Assembly: GCF_000236805.1 (NCBI RefSeq)
Contig: NZ_AGFX01000021.1
Location: 124,001 to 188,000 of the forward strand
Source of the DNA: Paenibacillus peoriae KCTC 3763
GTDB lineage: Bacteria > Bacillota > Bacilli > Paenibacillales > Paenibacillaceae
Direction: 5' to 3'
DNA length: 64,000 nt
Shown here: piece after piece, positions 52,346 through 61,125 of the stretch
Layout of the letters: each line of letters starts with the position of its first letter
Numbering within the stretch: position 1 is the first letter of the stretch
Program-made: the position numbers and the translations under genes
Notes under the pieces: model-generated
What the model saw: only the letters and a program-made list of their open reading frames with translations
What the model was told of the DNA's origin: nothing
Databases searched by the model: none

Positions 52346-53860
52346 GTGTCATTTAAAGTAGCTTTTATTGGAGCGGGAAGTATTGGTTTTACCCGTGGAA
52401 TTTTGCGAGACCTGTTGGCGGTGCCGGAATTTAACGAGATTGAAGTGGCTTTTACGGACATTAGTCAGCACAATCTGGATATGGTCACTGAGCTGTGCCA
52501 GCGGGATATTCGGGAGAACGGTTTGTCCATACAAATACAGTCCTCTACGGATCGAAAGCTAGCTTTAAAAGATGCCAAATACGTTATTTGTACGATCAGG
52601 GTCGGTGGTCTGGAAGGCTTTGCGACTGATGTGGATATACCACTGAAATACGGCGTGGATCAATGCGTAGGAGATACGCTGTGTGCCGGAGGAATCATGT
52701 ACGGGCAGCGCGGGATCGCTGAAATGCTGGACATTTGCAAGGATATCCGCGAGTTGAGTGCACCGGATGTGCTGCTGCTGAACTACTCGAATCCGATGGC
52801 GATGATGACGTGGGCCTGCAACAAGTACGGCGGTGTGCGTACGATTGGTCTATGTCACGGCGTCCAGCACGGTCATCACCAGATTGCCGAGGTGTACGGT
52901 CTGGAGAAGCAGGCTGTGGATATTGTGTGTGCCGGAATCAATCACCAGACATGGTATATCCAGGCATCCCATAAAGGGAAGGATCTAACGGCAGGACTGC
53001 TGGAGGCTTTTGAAAAGCATCCCGAATATAGCCGCACCGAAAAGGTACGGATCGATATGCTTCGACGTTTTGGCTATTACAGCACGGAATCAAACGGTCA
53101 TTTAAGTGAATATGTCCCTTGGTATCGGAAGCGTCCGGATGAAATTCTAGACTGGATTGATCTGGGCAGCTGGATCAACGGAGAAACAGGTGGCTATCTG
53201 CGCGTATGTACGGAAGGACGCAACTGGTTCGAGACCGATTTTCCAAACTGGATGAAAGAAGACCCATTGGTGTACACGGCGGAGAATCGTGGTGAGGAAC
53301 ACGGCTCGTACATTATCGAAGGACTGGAAACCGGGCGTGTATACCGAGGGCATTTTAATGTCGTCAATAACGGAGTAATCTCCAATCTGCCGGATGATGC
53401 GATCATCGAAGCACCGGGATACGTGGATCGGAACGGTATTTCCATGCCACATGTCGGGGAGCTTCCGCTCGGTCCTGCGGCCGTCTGCAATGTAAGTATA
53501 TCCGTCCAGCGTCTGGCTGTCGAAGCGGCTGTGCATGGGGATGATAAGCTGTTGCGCCAGGCGTTTATGATGGACCCGCTGGTGGGTGCGGTTTGCAATC
53601 CGAAGGAAATATGGCAAATGGTTGACGAGATGCTGGTAGCGCAGGAAGCATGGCTTCCACAATACAAAGCGGCGATTGCCGAGGCGCGTCAGCGTCTGGC
53701 TGCAGGTGATCTAATCCCAACTCGTCCTTATGAGGGAGCGGCAAGGCTTAAGGTTAAGACGATTGAGGAAATGCAACTGGACCGGGAGGCGGCCAACAAA
53801 AATGCGGGCGAATCCGACAAAGGCAAGGAACGTGAAAAGGTGCAGCCCAGCCAAGCCTAG
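52346..53860 (+). CDS. melA: Alpha-galactosidase/alpha-glucosidase, GH4 family
   Basis: 504 residues. The N-terminal NAD-binding motif VAFIGAGSIGFTRG, the NYSNPMAMMTWA segment and the metal-site region GLCHGVQHGHHQ and INHQTWYI identify the NAD- and Mn-dependent GH4 family, MelA-like branch. It hydrolyses alpha-galactosides such as melibiose in the cytoplasm through a redox-elimination mechanism. GTG 52346 is chosen because CGGAGG lies 9 nt upstream. The last 25 or so residues are a charged, low-complexity tail. Divergent from the sugar-sensing operon, which may control it. Sugar specificity is family-level only. Confidence 0.85.
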   Translation: MSFKVAFIGAGSIGFTRGILRDLLAVPEFNEIEVAFTDISQHNLDMVTELCQRDIRENGLSIQIQSSTDRKLALKDAKYVICTIRVGGLEGFATDVDIPLKYGVDQCVGDTLCAGGIMYGQRGIAEMLDICKDIRELSAPDVLLLNYSNPMAMMTWACNKYGGVRTIGLCHGVQHGHHQIAEVYGLEKQAVDIVCAGINHQTWYIQASHKGKDLTAGLLEAFEKHPEYSRTEKVRIDMLRRFGYYSTESNGHLSEYVPWYRKRPDEILDWIDLGSWINGETGGYLRVCTEGRNWFETDFPNWMKEDPLVYTAENRGEEHGSYIIEGLETGRVYRGHFNVVNNGVISNLPDDAIIEAPGYVDRNGISMPHVGELPLGPAAVCNVSISVQRLAVEAAVHGDDKLLRQAFMMDPLVGAVCNPKEIWQMVDEMLVAQEAWLPQYKAAIAEARQRLAAGDLIPTRPYEGAARLKVKTIEEMQLDREAANKNAGESDKGKEREKVQPSQA

Positions 53861-53951
53861 CAGCTTGGTACAATCGCATTAGCGTTCACTGCATGTACGT
53901 ACATGCATGATGAATGACCGTGAGGCTATCCAACGATAACTACACAACCAG

Positions 53952-53998
53952 AAAGGGTATTTTCATGGCTATGAGACCTGAAAATACCCTTTTATTGT
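53952..53998. terminator. Rho-independent terminator, perfect 14-bp stem
   Basis: AAAGGGTATTTTCA (53952-53965) pairs with TGAAAATACCCTTT (53979-53992), followed by TTATTGTT. It closes the GH4 gene. Confidence 0.85.
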
Positions 53999-54252
53999 TG
54001 ATAGATTTAACCATTGGGCATGGATCGCAGTCCGAGATTTATAATGTCGATTTTAGCTGACGGAAATTAAAGAATGCGCCCTAATTTTTAGGAATCTGCT
54101 CCTTTTTTGTCGAACTCGAATCTTGGAAAGGTTGTCACATCAGGGATAATTCATCATACGAGGGACTCGGCGATCAGAAACGGAGAGCCGGAAAGAACTG
54201 GAAGTGTGGCAATCCAGTGCCTAATTTATAAACTAGACCTTAATTTATTCAA
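53999..54252. other. Intergenic region before the cellulase promoter
   Basis: About 250 bp without a gene. ACTGGA...TCCAGT near 54200-54220 is a small hairpin. Nothing else is recognised. Confidence 0.4.
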
Positions 54253-54281
54253 TTTACAGCAGATTTCAGGGTTACTATAAT
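54253..54281 (+). promoter_or_regulatory. SigA-type promoter of the GH6 cellulase gene
   Basis: TTTACA (54253-54258), 17-bp spacer, TATAAT (54276-54281). This is one of the best consensus matches in the window. The start of transcription would be near 54288. Confidence 0.7.
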
Positions 54282-54287
54282 CTAACA

Positions 54288-54463
54288 TAGGAGGTGACAA
54301 AAAGGGGATAATACGAAAATTCGGGCGCAAGGAAACACAGAATGCGCTTACCTTTGCGGCTATGCACGCTACTTTTTTTGAGGAAAGAGGGTGCAATTCA
54401 CGCAGGATCACGTAACAATCATGTGACGACATAGGATGAGTAAACAAAATTTAAGAAAGATAG
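54288..54463 (+). other. Long 5' leader of the cellulase gene with alternative hairpins
   Basis: GCGCA (54325-54329) can pair with TGCGC (54343-54347). The overlapping CGCAAGG (54326-54332) can instead pair with CCTTTGCG (54351-54358). A T-run follows at about 54373-54379. It does not match any riboswitch consensus I know. A GGAGGTGA SD-like sequence at 54290-54297 has no following start codon of note. Confidence 0.35.
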
Positions 54464-56719
54464 GTGAAACAATTGAAAACAAAGCAAGTGCTTCGTAAAG
54501 GCATGAAGTATGCTTTTGCGTTATCACTCGTCGCAGGTAGTCTTTTACCAACTACAGGATTTACAGGAAAAATAAGTGCAGAATCTCATGTGGACAACCC
54601 TTATATCGGGGCAACAAAATATATTAGTCCTGATTACGCCGCTTTCGTCGATTCATCAATTGCCAAGGTTACCGATGCTAAGCTGAAAGCGAAAATGCAA
54701 ACCGTCAAATCGTTCCCGACATCCGTATGGCTCGACCGTATCGCTGCCATTAACGGGACTGCAGACAATCTTGGCCTGGAAGCGCATTTGGATCAAGTAT
54801 TGGCCCAAAAGAAAGGCGACACTCCAATTACGGCAGAGTTTATTATATATGATCTGCCCGGACGGGATTGTCATGCCTTGGCTTCCAACGGTGAGCTTCC
54901 GCTGACCCAAGCAGGTCTGGAAACATACAAAAAGGATTATGTCGACAAGATTGCTGAGATCCTTGCCAACCCCAAATATAAGGACATTCGTATCGTAACG
55001 ATCATTGAACCGGACAGTTTACCGAACCTGGTAACCAATATGAGCGATCCAAAATGTGCTCAAGCCAAATCCACCGGTATCTATGAAACCGGCATTCAGT
55101 ACACAATCAACAAACTGAACGAAATTCCTAACGTATACAAATACGTAGATATCGGTCACTCCGGCTGGCTCGGTTGGGATAACAACCGTTCAGCAACAGT
55201 TTCCCTGTATACCAACGTTTTCAGAAACACATCTAAAGGACTGTCCAGCGTAGACGGCTTTATCACCAATACAGCCAACTCTACGCCGCTGGTTGAGCCT
55301 AATCTGACTGATTCCAACCTGAATATTAATGGACAGCCGATCAAGTCTTCCAAGTATTACGAATGGAATCCTTACTTCGATGAGCTGCATTTCACAGAAG
55401 GTCTGCACAGAGATTTTGTAAATGCAGGCTGGCCAAGTACTCTCGGTATGCTGATTGATACCGGCCGTAACGGCTGGGGTGGACCGAACCGTCCAACTAA
55501 AGCTACAGGTAACGATATTAATTCGTACGTGAACTCAGGCCGTGTGGACAGACGTGACCATCGCGGTAACTGGTGTAACAACAGTGGCGCAGGTATGGGG
55601 ACACCTCCTGAAACCGCTCCAGCTTCCCATGTCGATGCATATGTATGGGCGAAACCTCCGGGTGCTTCCGACGGCTCCAGCTCGCTCATTCCGAACAATG
55701 AGGGCAAAGGCTTTGACCGGATGTGTGATCCTACTTACACAACCAGTGACGGCGTATTGACAGGCGCATTGCCAAATGCTCCGATTTCTGGTGCTTGGTT
55801 CCATGATCAGTTCGTTATGCTCGTGAACAATGCATATCCAGCAATCAAAGCTGCCGATGGTAGCGTAGACCCAGCACCTACGCCAACACCTACACCAACA
55901 CCAACCCCAGAAGCTCCGGCAGTACCGGCAGACTTACAGGGAAAATTGGGAGTGAAGGTGACTTGGGCTGCTTCCACTGGTGCCCAAAGCTACACAGTGA
56001 AGCGTGCTACCAGTGAAGCAGGTCCTTTTACAACGGTTGCGTCTCGTGTAACAGGCACAGAATACACGGATACAGATTTGACGAATGGAACGACTTACTA
56101 TTATGTAATAAGTGCTACGAATGCAAATGGTTCAAGCAAGGATTCGGCTGTAGTGAAAGTGACTGTTGGATCGAAGGCTACTACACCAACAAATCCTACA
56201 GATCCAACACCAACACCAGATCCAACCCCTACACCAGAACCAACACCAACACCAACACCAGATCCAACTCCGACTCCAACAGAACCTGCAGGTGACCTGT
56301 CTGTTCTGTACCGGGCTGGAGATACCGATCCAACGAATAATGCAATTAAACCATTTTTTAACGTAAAAAATAACGGAACAACTCCTGTGAAGTTGAGTGA
56401 CCTGAAAATCCGCTACTACTTCACTAAAGAGGGTAACCAAGACATGCAGTCTGCAGTGGACTGGGCACAAATAGGTAATGATAACGTGCTGCGTACCTTT
56501 ACAGACAAATATATTGAAATTGGTTTCAGTCCTGCTGCTGGCACGCTTGCTGCTGGAGCACAAACAGGTGAAATTCAAGTCCGTATTAACAAAAACGACT
56601 GGTCTAATCACGATGAATCCAATGACTACTCGTTCGATCCAACCAAATCCTCTTATACAGAATGGAACAAAGTAACGTTGTTCCAAAATGATCAGCTGGT
56701 ATGGGGAATCGAGCCTTAA
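54464..56719 (+). CDS. Secreted GH6 cellulase (cellobiohydrolase-like) with FN3 and CBM3 modules
   Basis: 751 residues. A signal peptide (to about residue 40) is followed by a GH6 catalytic domain of about 430 residues with the proton-donor motif YDLPGRDCHA (about residue 130), IEPDSLPNLVTN and a GHSGWLGWDNN stretch. Then come a Thr-Pro linker, one fibronectin type III domain (about 485-570), a second Pro-Thr linker built from short repeats, and a C-terminal CBM3 (about 610-751, cellulose binding). It degrades crystalline cellulose outside the cell. The start is GTG 54464, or possibly TTG 54473, which has AGGTG 6 nt upstream. Monocistronic with its own promoter and terminator. Confidence 0.92.
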   Translation: MKQLKTKQVLRKGMKYAFALSLVAGSLLPTTGFTGKISAESHVDNPYIGATKYISPDYAAFVDSSIAKVTDAKLKAKMQTVKSFPTSVWLDRIAAINGTADNLGLEAHLDQVLAQKKGDTPITAEFIIYDLPGRDCHALASNGELPLTQAGLETYKKDYVDKIAEILANPKYKDIRIVTIIEPDSLPNLVTNMSDPKCAQAKSTGIYETGIQYTINKLNEIPNVYKYVDIGHSGWLGWDNNRSATVSLYTNVFRNTSKGLSSVDGFITNTANSTPLVEPNLTDSNLNINGQPIKSSKYYEWNPYFDELHFTEGLHRDFVNAGWPSTLGMLIDTGRNGWGGPNRPTKATGNDINSYVNSGRVDRRDHRGNWCNNSGAGMGTPPETAPASHVDAYVWAKPPGASDGSSSLIPNNEGKGFDRMCDPTYTTSDGVLTGALPNAPISGAWFHDQFVMLVNNAYPAIKAADGSVDPAPTPTPTPTPTPEAPAVPADLQGKLGVKVTWAASTGAQSYTVKRATSEAGPFTTVASRVTGTEYTDTDLTNGTTYYYVISATNANGSSKDSAVVKVTVGSKATTPTNPTDPTPTPDPTPTPEPTPTPTPDPTPTPTEPAGDLSVLYRAGDTDPTNNAIKPFFNVKNNGTTPVKLSDLKIRYYFTKEGNQDMQSAVDWAQIGNDNVLRTFTDKYIEIGFSPAAGTLAAGAQTGEIQVRINKNDWSNHDESNDYSFDPTKSSYTEWNKVTLFQNDQLVWGIEP

Positions 56720-56765
56720 GATTGAGACAGAAGATATGCGCTTAAGCAATAGAAGACCCTGAAGG

Positions 56766-56801
56766 AAAAGCTACGGTACAAACTGCCGTAGCTTTTTTTT
56801 T
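56766..56801 (+). terminator. Rho-independent terminator of the cellulase gene
   Basis: AAAAGCTACGG (56766-56776) pairs with CCGTAGCTTTT (56786-56796), followed by more T. Confidence 0.9.
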
Positions 56802-56897
56802 GATCGTCTTCAGCTAAAGAACCTCATGATCAAGAGAATAAGCATTCAAATTGTGTATAATGAAAAAAAAGAATGCTGTTCTACTGTGGAGGTCATC

Positions 56898-57833
56898 ATG
56901 AGTAAAAAGTTAATTTTAGATGTAGATACGGGGATCGACGACGCACTTGCCATTGCATACGCTGTTCATTCGCCGGAATTGGAACTGCTCGGCATTACAA
57001 CCACCTTTGGCAATATCTCGGTGGAGGAGGCGACACGCAACTCACTGATCCTGCTGGAAAAGCTGGGTGTAGAGGCTCCGGTCGTGTCCGGCGCTCACAA
57101 GCCGTATGCCCGTGAGCTGTTCAAGCCGTATTCCCGCCATATTCATGGTGAAGACGGCATTGGCAATCAGCTCAAAGGAGCACCATCCCGTCAGGCCGCG
57201 CCCGGGGATGCGGCTGATTTTATGATCGAACAGGCTCGTCGCTATGAAGGCAAGCTTACCCTGGTAGCTGTGGGACCGCTGACGAATCTTGCGATTGCAC
57301 TGGATCGCTGCCCCGAGTTGCCAAAATTGCTTGACCGCCTGATCATTATGGGCGGGGCGGTTACAGTACGAGGGAATGTAACCGAGGCCGCTGAAGCGAA
57401 TATTTACGCTGATCCGGAAGCCGCAGCCTATGTGCTGGGAGCGGGTTTCCCGCTTACACTCGTCGGGCTGGACGTCACCATGCAAACACTGCTTCCCCAG
57501 CATGATGTAGACAAGTGGCGTGAGCAAGGAACCGAGCTGGGCAGGTTTATGGCAGATATGACGGACTTTTATATGGAAGCCTATCGCAATTTCAGACCTG
57601 GTATTGCAGGTTGTGCTTTGCATGATCCACTGGCCGTTGGACTAGCTATAGATTCCAGTTTTGTGCGGACGCGTCCGATGCGTATTGCTGTTGAAGTGGG
57701 GGATTCCCCTGAAGTCGGTCGCACCCGTGAGGTGCAAAACGAGCGCGGAACTCAGGCGCTGACAACAGTCGATGTGGCACTTGAGGTGGATGCGGAGCGA
57801 TTTTTGCGTCATTTTCTTAGCAGGGTGGTATAA
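56898..57833 (+). CDS. Inosine/uridine-preferring nucleoside hydrolase family protein
   Basis: 311 residues. The calcium-binding signature DVDTGIDDALAI at the N-terminus, the VAVGPLTNLA segment (about residue 124), IIMGGAVTVRGN and the C-terminal HDPLAVGLAI with active-site His are all typical of IunH-type hydrolases. It splits ribonucleosides into base and ribose, feeding purine or pyrimidine salvage. ATG 56898 has GGAGG 5 nt upstream; the frame extends further upstream but without family features. Fine base specificity cannot be told from sequence. Confidence 0.9.
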   Translation: MSKKLILDVDTGIDDALAIAYAVHSPELELLGITTTFGNISVEEATRNSLILLEKLGVEAPVVSGAHKPYARELFKPYSRHIHGEDGIGNQLKGAPSRQAAPGDAADFMIEQARRYEGKLTLVAVGPLTNLAIALDRCPELPKLLDRLIIMGGAVTVRGNVTEAAEANIYADPEAAAYVLGAGFPLTLVGLDVTMQTLLPQHDVDKWREQGTELGRFMADMTDFYMEAYRNFRPGIAGCALHDPLAVGLAIDSSFVRTRPMRIAVEVGDSPEVGRTREVQNERGTQALTTVDVALEVDAERFLRHFLSRVV

Positions 57834-57928
57834 ACAAATAGTTCTGGGATTGCTGATGAAGCTGCATCGGCAATCTTTTGTACATACATGTTGTAAGGCT
57901 GCCGGCCCCCCAAAGGAGGAGATTCATT

Positions 57929-60583
57929 GTGTTTTCTGCTGCTCAACGACTGCCTTTGCTGGAACATATGTATAACCACGCCCCGACAGGAATTTCCATT
58001 TTGTCGAGGCAGGGAAAATGCTTGTTCGTTAATCCTGCTTTTTGCCAAATGGTTGGATACGAGCAGGAGGAATTGAAGGACACCCGATATTACCAGCTTT
58101 TATATGAAGAAGCTCAAGATCAGCAAGGGATGAGAGCTGCCTATGTCGGCTGGCTGGGGGCTAAGGATCAAGTATACAAGGCAGAACTGCGTTTAAAACA
58201 TAAGCGGGGAACATCAGTCTGGCTGTCACTGGAATTAACAATATTTGATGATGAGGCTAACGGGCAATCGTATCTGATTGCCTATGCGACGGACATAACG
58301 GAGAAAAAAGACATACAGCAGGTGCTCTCGGACAACGAGGATTTATACATGCTGATTACGGAAAATACACCAGATGTGGTCTCATTCAGCACGCCGGATG
58401 GCAGGCTTGAGTATGTTTCTCCGTCGGTAGAGAAGCTTTTAGGATATACCAGACAGGAGATGCTCGGCAAAAAATGGCTCGATTTCTATCATGCAGAAGA
58501 TGCAGATTATATGCGGGTACATGGAAGCTTCAAGGAAACAGGCATCATGAAGCAGCGTGTACGCCACAAGGATGGCTATTATTTGTGGATGGAAGTGTCG
58601 TTTCGCATTATTCGGAATGAAAGCGGCGGGATCAAACGCGTTTTGGCCATAGGCCGTAATATTACAGAGCGCCACAAGAGTGAGGAGAATTTGGCAAAAG
58701 CGCAGCAACTGGCCATGTTCGGTTCATGGGACTGGGATCTGGTCAACAATGTGATGCACTTTTCCAAAGAATTCCGCAGCATTTTCGGCTATCGTGTCAA
58801 GTCGATTGAAACGAGTACCGACGCCTTCATGGCGGCTATTCACCCGGAGGATATGGAGCGGATGCAGCAGATAATTACGAACGTCATATTAAAGGGAATC
58901 CACGAAGAGATCTTTTACCGAATTGTGCTGCTGAACGGTGAACAAAAAGTGCTGCGCTCGATCTGGGAAGCCGAAATGGACGAGCATGCAAACAAGCCCA
59001 TTCAAGTTGTGGGCATGATACAGGATGTTACGGAGCATCAGGAAATGGAGCAGCGTCTTCGGGCAAGTGAAAATCGTTATAAGTCGCTGTTCCAGCATAA
59101 CCCGCTCGGTATGTGCGCCATGAATATGGAGGGTCAAATCCTGAGCGTGAATCCGAGTGTGGAGGAACTAACAGGCTATACAAGTGGAGAATTGCTTGGA
59201 GCTGAACTACTTGCAATGGCTTCCGCCGAGGAACAGGACAAGATCAGGCACCACATGGAGTTGGCCAAGCAGGGAGAGACGCAAACCTATGAAACGCGAT
59301 TCATACATAAGAAGGGGGAGCGTCTATTCATCAAGATGACCCATATCCCCATTTTTGTGCAAGAGGAAATTGTGGGCTGCTACGGGATTGTTGAAAATGT
59401 TACCCCTCTTAAAAGCTACATTGCGCAGATTGAAAAGCTCAGCAGCGAGCATTCGCTTATTTTGAACGCAGTTTCCGAAGGCATCGTGGGTTTAAGCACC
59501 GAAGGGCACGTCCGTTTTATGAATCCGGCGGCTGCCGAGATGTTTGGCGTAGGGGTGGAAAATACGCTGGATGACGCATGTATAGGTATAATACGACAAG
59601 CTGATGAGATCGGGAGTCATTATCCGGATGAGCAGTCTTCTATTCTCCAGGCGATCCGAAGCGGTGCTTCCTATCAGGCGGAGGAAGCTGTTTTTTGGAA
59701 AAAGGATGGGTCCAGCTTCCTTGCCTCTTATCGAATCAGTCCCTTGATGGATAATGGCGAGCGAAAAGGGGCCGTGATGGTTTTTGTAGACATCACGAAC
59801 GAAAAGGAGATCATTCGTGCCAAGGAATCTGCTGAACGCGCTGATCGGGCCAAGTCCGAGTTTCTTTCCGTGATGAGTCATGAGCTTCGTACACCAATGA
59901 ACGGCATTATCGGCATGGCAGGGCTGCTCGCTGACACCGAATTGGATGAGGAACAGCGGAGCTATATAGATATTATCACCAGCAGCAGCTCGGCTTTAAT
60001 GCAGATCCTCAATGAGATCCTGGATTTGAGCAAAATCGAAGCTGGAAAAATGGCGTTGCTGCACGAGCCCTTTGAGCTTGAGAATGTGATGGGCAGTGTG
60101 GCAGACCTATTTCTTAGGCAAGCTATGGAAAAAGGCATCCAACTGGAGTGGCACGTGGATCAGGAACTGCCGGGGGTTTTTATTGGCGACCAAGTGCGTA
60201 TCCGACAGGTGCTGGTGAATTTGGTGAGCAATGCGATCAAATTTACGGAGCGGGGGCGTATAAACATCTTTGCCGAGCAAAAGGCTTACAGTCGCCGCAA
60301 AAGGAAGTGCTTGATTGAGTTCAGTGTAACCGATACCGGCATCGGTATTCCCGCCGATCGCCAGCATCTATTGTTTCAGCCCTTTTCCCAGATCCACCCG
60401 GCACTGAACCGGAAATACGGAGGCACAGGTCTGGGGTTGTCCATTTGCGAAAACCTGGTTGGGCTGATGGGCGGTTCCATTGGTGTGGATAGTGAAGATG
60501 CCCAGGGGTCGACGTTCCGGTTTCAACTGGATCTCATGCTGCCGGAAGAGGAAGCGCTGGCGAATAAGAGGCATGAGATATAG
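57929..60583 (+). CDS. Multi-PAS sensor histidine kinase (cytoplasmic)
   Basis: About 884 residues, no transmembrane segment. Five PAS modules run one after another (starting near residues 9, 140, 265, 385 and 510), several with PAC ends such as YATDITEKK, GRNITERHK and VDITNEKE. Then come HisKA with phospho-His in SVMSHELRTPMNG (about residue 649) and HATPase_c with LVNLVSNAIKFTERG, DTGIGIP and GGTGLGLSI. The start is GTG 57929, with AAAGGAGGA 9 nt before; a longer form from 57878 has no SD. No partner regulator gene is adjacent, so it may feed the sporulation phosphorelay or another orphan regulator. Confidence 0.88.
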   Translation: MFSAAQRLPLLEHMYNHAPTGISILSRQGKCLFVNPAFCQMVGYEQEELKDTRYYQLLYEEAQDQQGMRAAYVGWLGAKDQVYKAELRLKHKRGTSVWLSLELTIFDDEANGQSYLIAYATDITEKKDIQQVLSDNEDLYMLITENTPDVVSFSTPDGRLEYVSPSVEKLLGYTRQEMLGKKWLDFYHAEDADYMRVHGSFKETGIMKQRVRHKDGYYLWMEVSFRIIRNESGGIKRVLAIGRNITERHKSEENLAKAQQLAMFGSWDWDLVNNVMHFSKEFRSIFGYRVKSIETSTDAFMAAIHPEDMERMQQIITNVILKGIHEEIFYRIVLLNGEQKVLRSIWEAEMDEHANKPIQVVGMIQDVTEHQEMEQRLRASENRYKSLFQHNPLGMCAMNMEGQILSVNPSVEELTGYTSGELLGAELLAMASAEEQDKIRHHMELAKQGETQTYETRFIHKKGERLFIKMTHIPIFVQEEIVGCYGIVENVTPLKSYIAQIEKLSSEHSLILNAVSEGIVGLSTEGHVRFMNPAAAEMFGVGVENTLDDACIGIIRQADEIGSHYPDEQSSILQAIRSGASYQAEEAVFWKKDGSSFLASYRISPLMDNGERKGAVMVFVDITNEKEIIRAKESAERADRAKSEFLSVMSHELRTPMNGIIGMAGLLADTELDEEQRSYIDIITSSSSALMQILNEILDLSKIEAGKMALLHEPFELENVMGSVADLFLRQAMEKGIQLEWHVDQELPGVFIGDQVRIRQVLVNLVSNAIKFTERGRINIFAEQKAYSRRKRKCLIEFSVTDTGIGIPADRQHLLFQPFSQIHPALNRKYGGTGLGLSICENLVGLMGGSIGVDSEDAQGSTFRFQLDLMLPEEEALANKRHEI

Positions 60584-60616
60584 CCGTGATGCATCATGCA
60601 TTACGGCTATTTTTTG
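60580..60616 (+). terminator. Rho-independent terminator overlapping the kinase stop codon
   Basis: ATAGCCGTGATGC (60580-60592) pairs with GCATTACGGCTAT (60598-60610, one wobble), followed by six T. The stem includes the TAG stop of the kinase gene. Confidence 0.85.
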
Positions 60617-60638
60617 TAATAAATAACCAAACATATAA

Positions 60639-60690
60639 TTGACAAACTGTTCTAACTGTACTATTAATAATAATACAGTTAGAACAGTTT
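60639..60690 (+). promoter_or_regulatory. Promoter and 17-bp perfect inverted-repeat operator of the ytrA-like operon
   Basis: TTGACA (60639-60644) and a TATTAA -10 at 17-bp spacing (60662-60667) are covered by a perfect dyad: AAACTGTTCTAACTGTA (60644-60660) and TACAGTTAGAACAGTTT (60674-60690), 13-bp spacer. It is almost certainly the autoregulatory operator of the GntR gene that follows. Confidence 0.75.
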
Positions 60691-60735
60691 GGAATATGCA
60701 GATACATCTGACCAGGTTTTGAAAGGAGGAAGTCC

Positions 60736-61125
60736 ATGTTCGAGCTGGATATCCGCAGCCGCAAGCCAATCTACGAGCAGCTAATGGACAGGGTGAAGGA
60801 AATGATTGTGTACGGATCACTTGAGCCAGATGAGCAATTGCCTTCCGTACGGGCATTGTCCGCTCAGCTTACAGTGAATCCGAATACGATTCAGAAGGCG
60901 TATCGTGAGCTGGAACGCGAAGGATATATCTATTCCGTCCAGGGCAAGGGCAGCTTTGTCACACCTGCCGAGCAGCAGCCGCAGCAAATGAAGCGGGATG
61001 AGATTCGGGCGGCGCTGTTAAAGCAGATGATCGAAGCCGTCCATTTTGGTTTTACGCAGCCGGAAGTGGACGCCATATACGTGGAAGCGATGCAATTGAA
61101 GGAAAGGGGGATGTCCCTTGATTGA
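60736..61125 (+). CDS. GntR family repressor, YtrA subfamily
   Basis: 129 residues. A GntR winged HTH (PIYEQLMDRVKEMIVYGSL, then LPSVRALSAQLTVNPNTIQKAY and GYIYSVQGKGSFV) is followed by a short C-terminal helical dimerisation part, as in YtrA-type regulators; there is no effector domain. AAAGGAGG precedes the ATG. YtrA-type repressors usually control the ABC transporter genes encoded with them, often under cell-envelope stress. The perfect dyad over the promoter and the following ABC genes fit this. It overlaps the ATPase gene by 8 nt. Confidence 0.9.
   Translation: MFELDIRSRKPIYEQLMDRVKEMIVYGSLEPDEQLPSVRALSAQLTVNPNTIQKAYRELEREGYIYSVQGKGSFVTPAEQQPQQMKRDEIRAALLKQMIEAVHFGFTQPEVDAIYVEAMQLKERGMSLD

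Noticed and set aside
54288-54463. c-di-GMP or other known riboswitch in the cellulase leader
   Set aside because: I compared the leader with the consensus features I know (c-di-GMP-I, ydaO, purine, SAM-I, THF, fluoride) and none fits.
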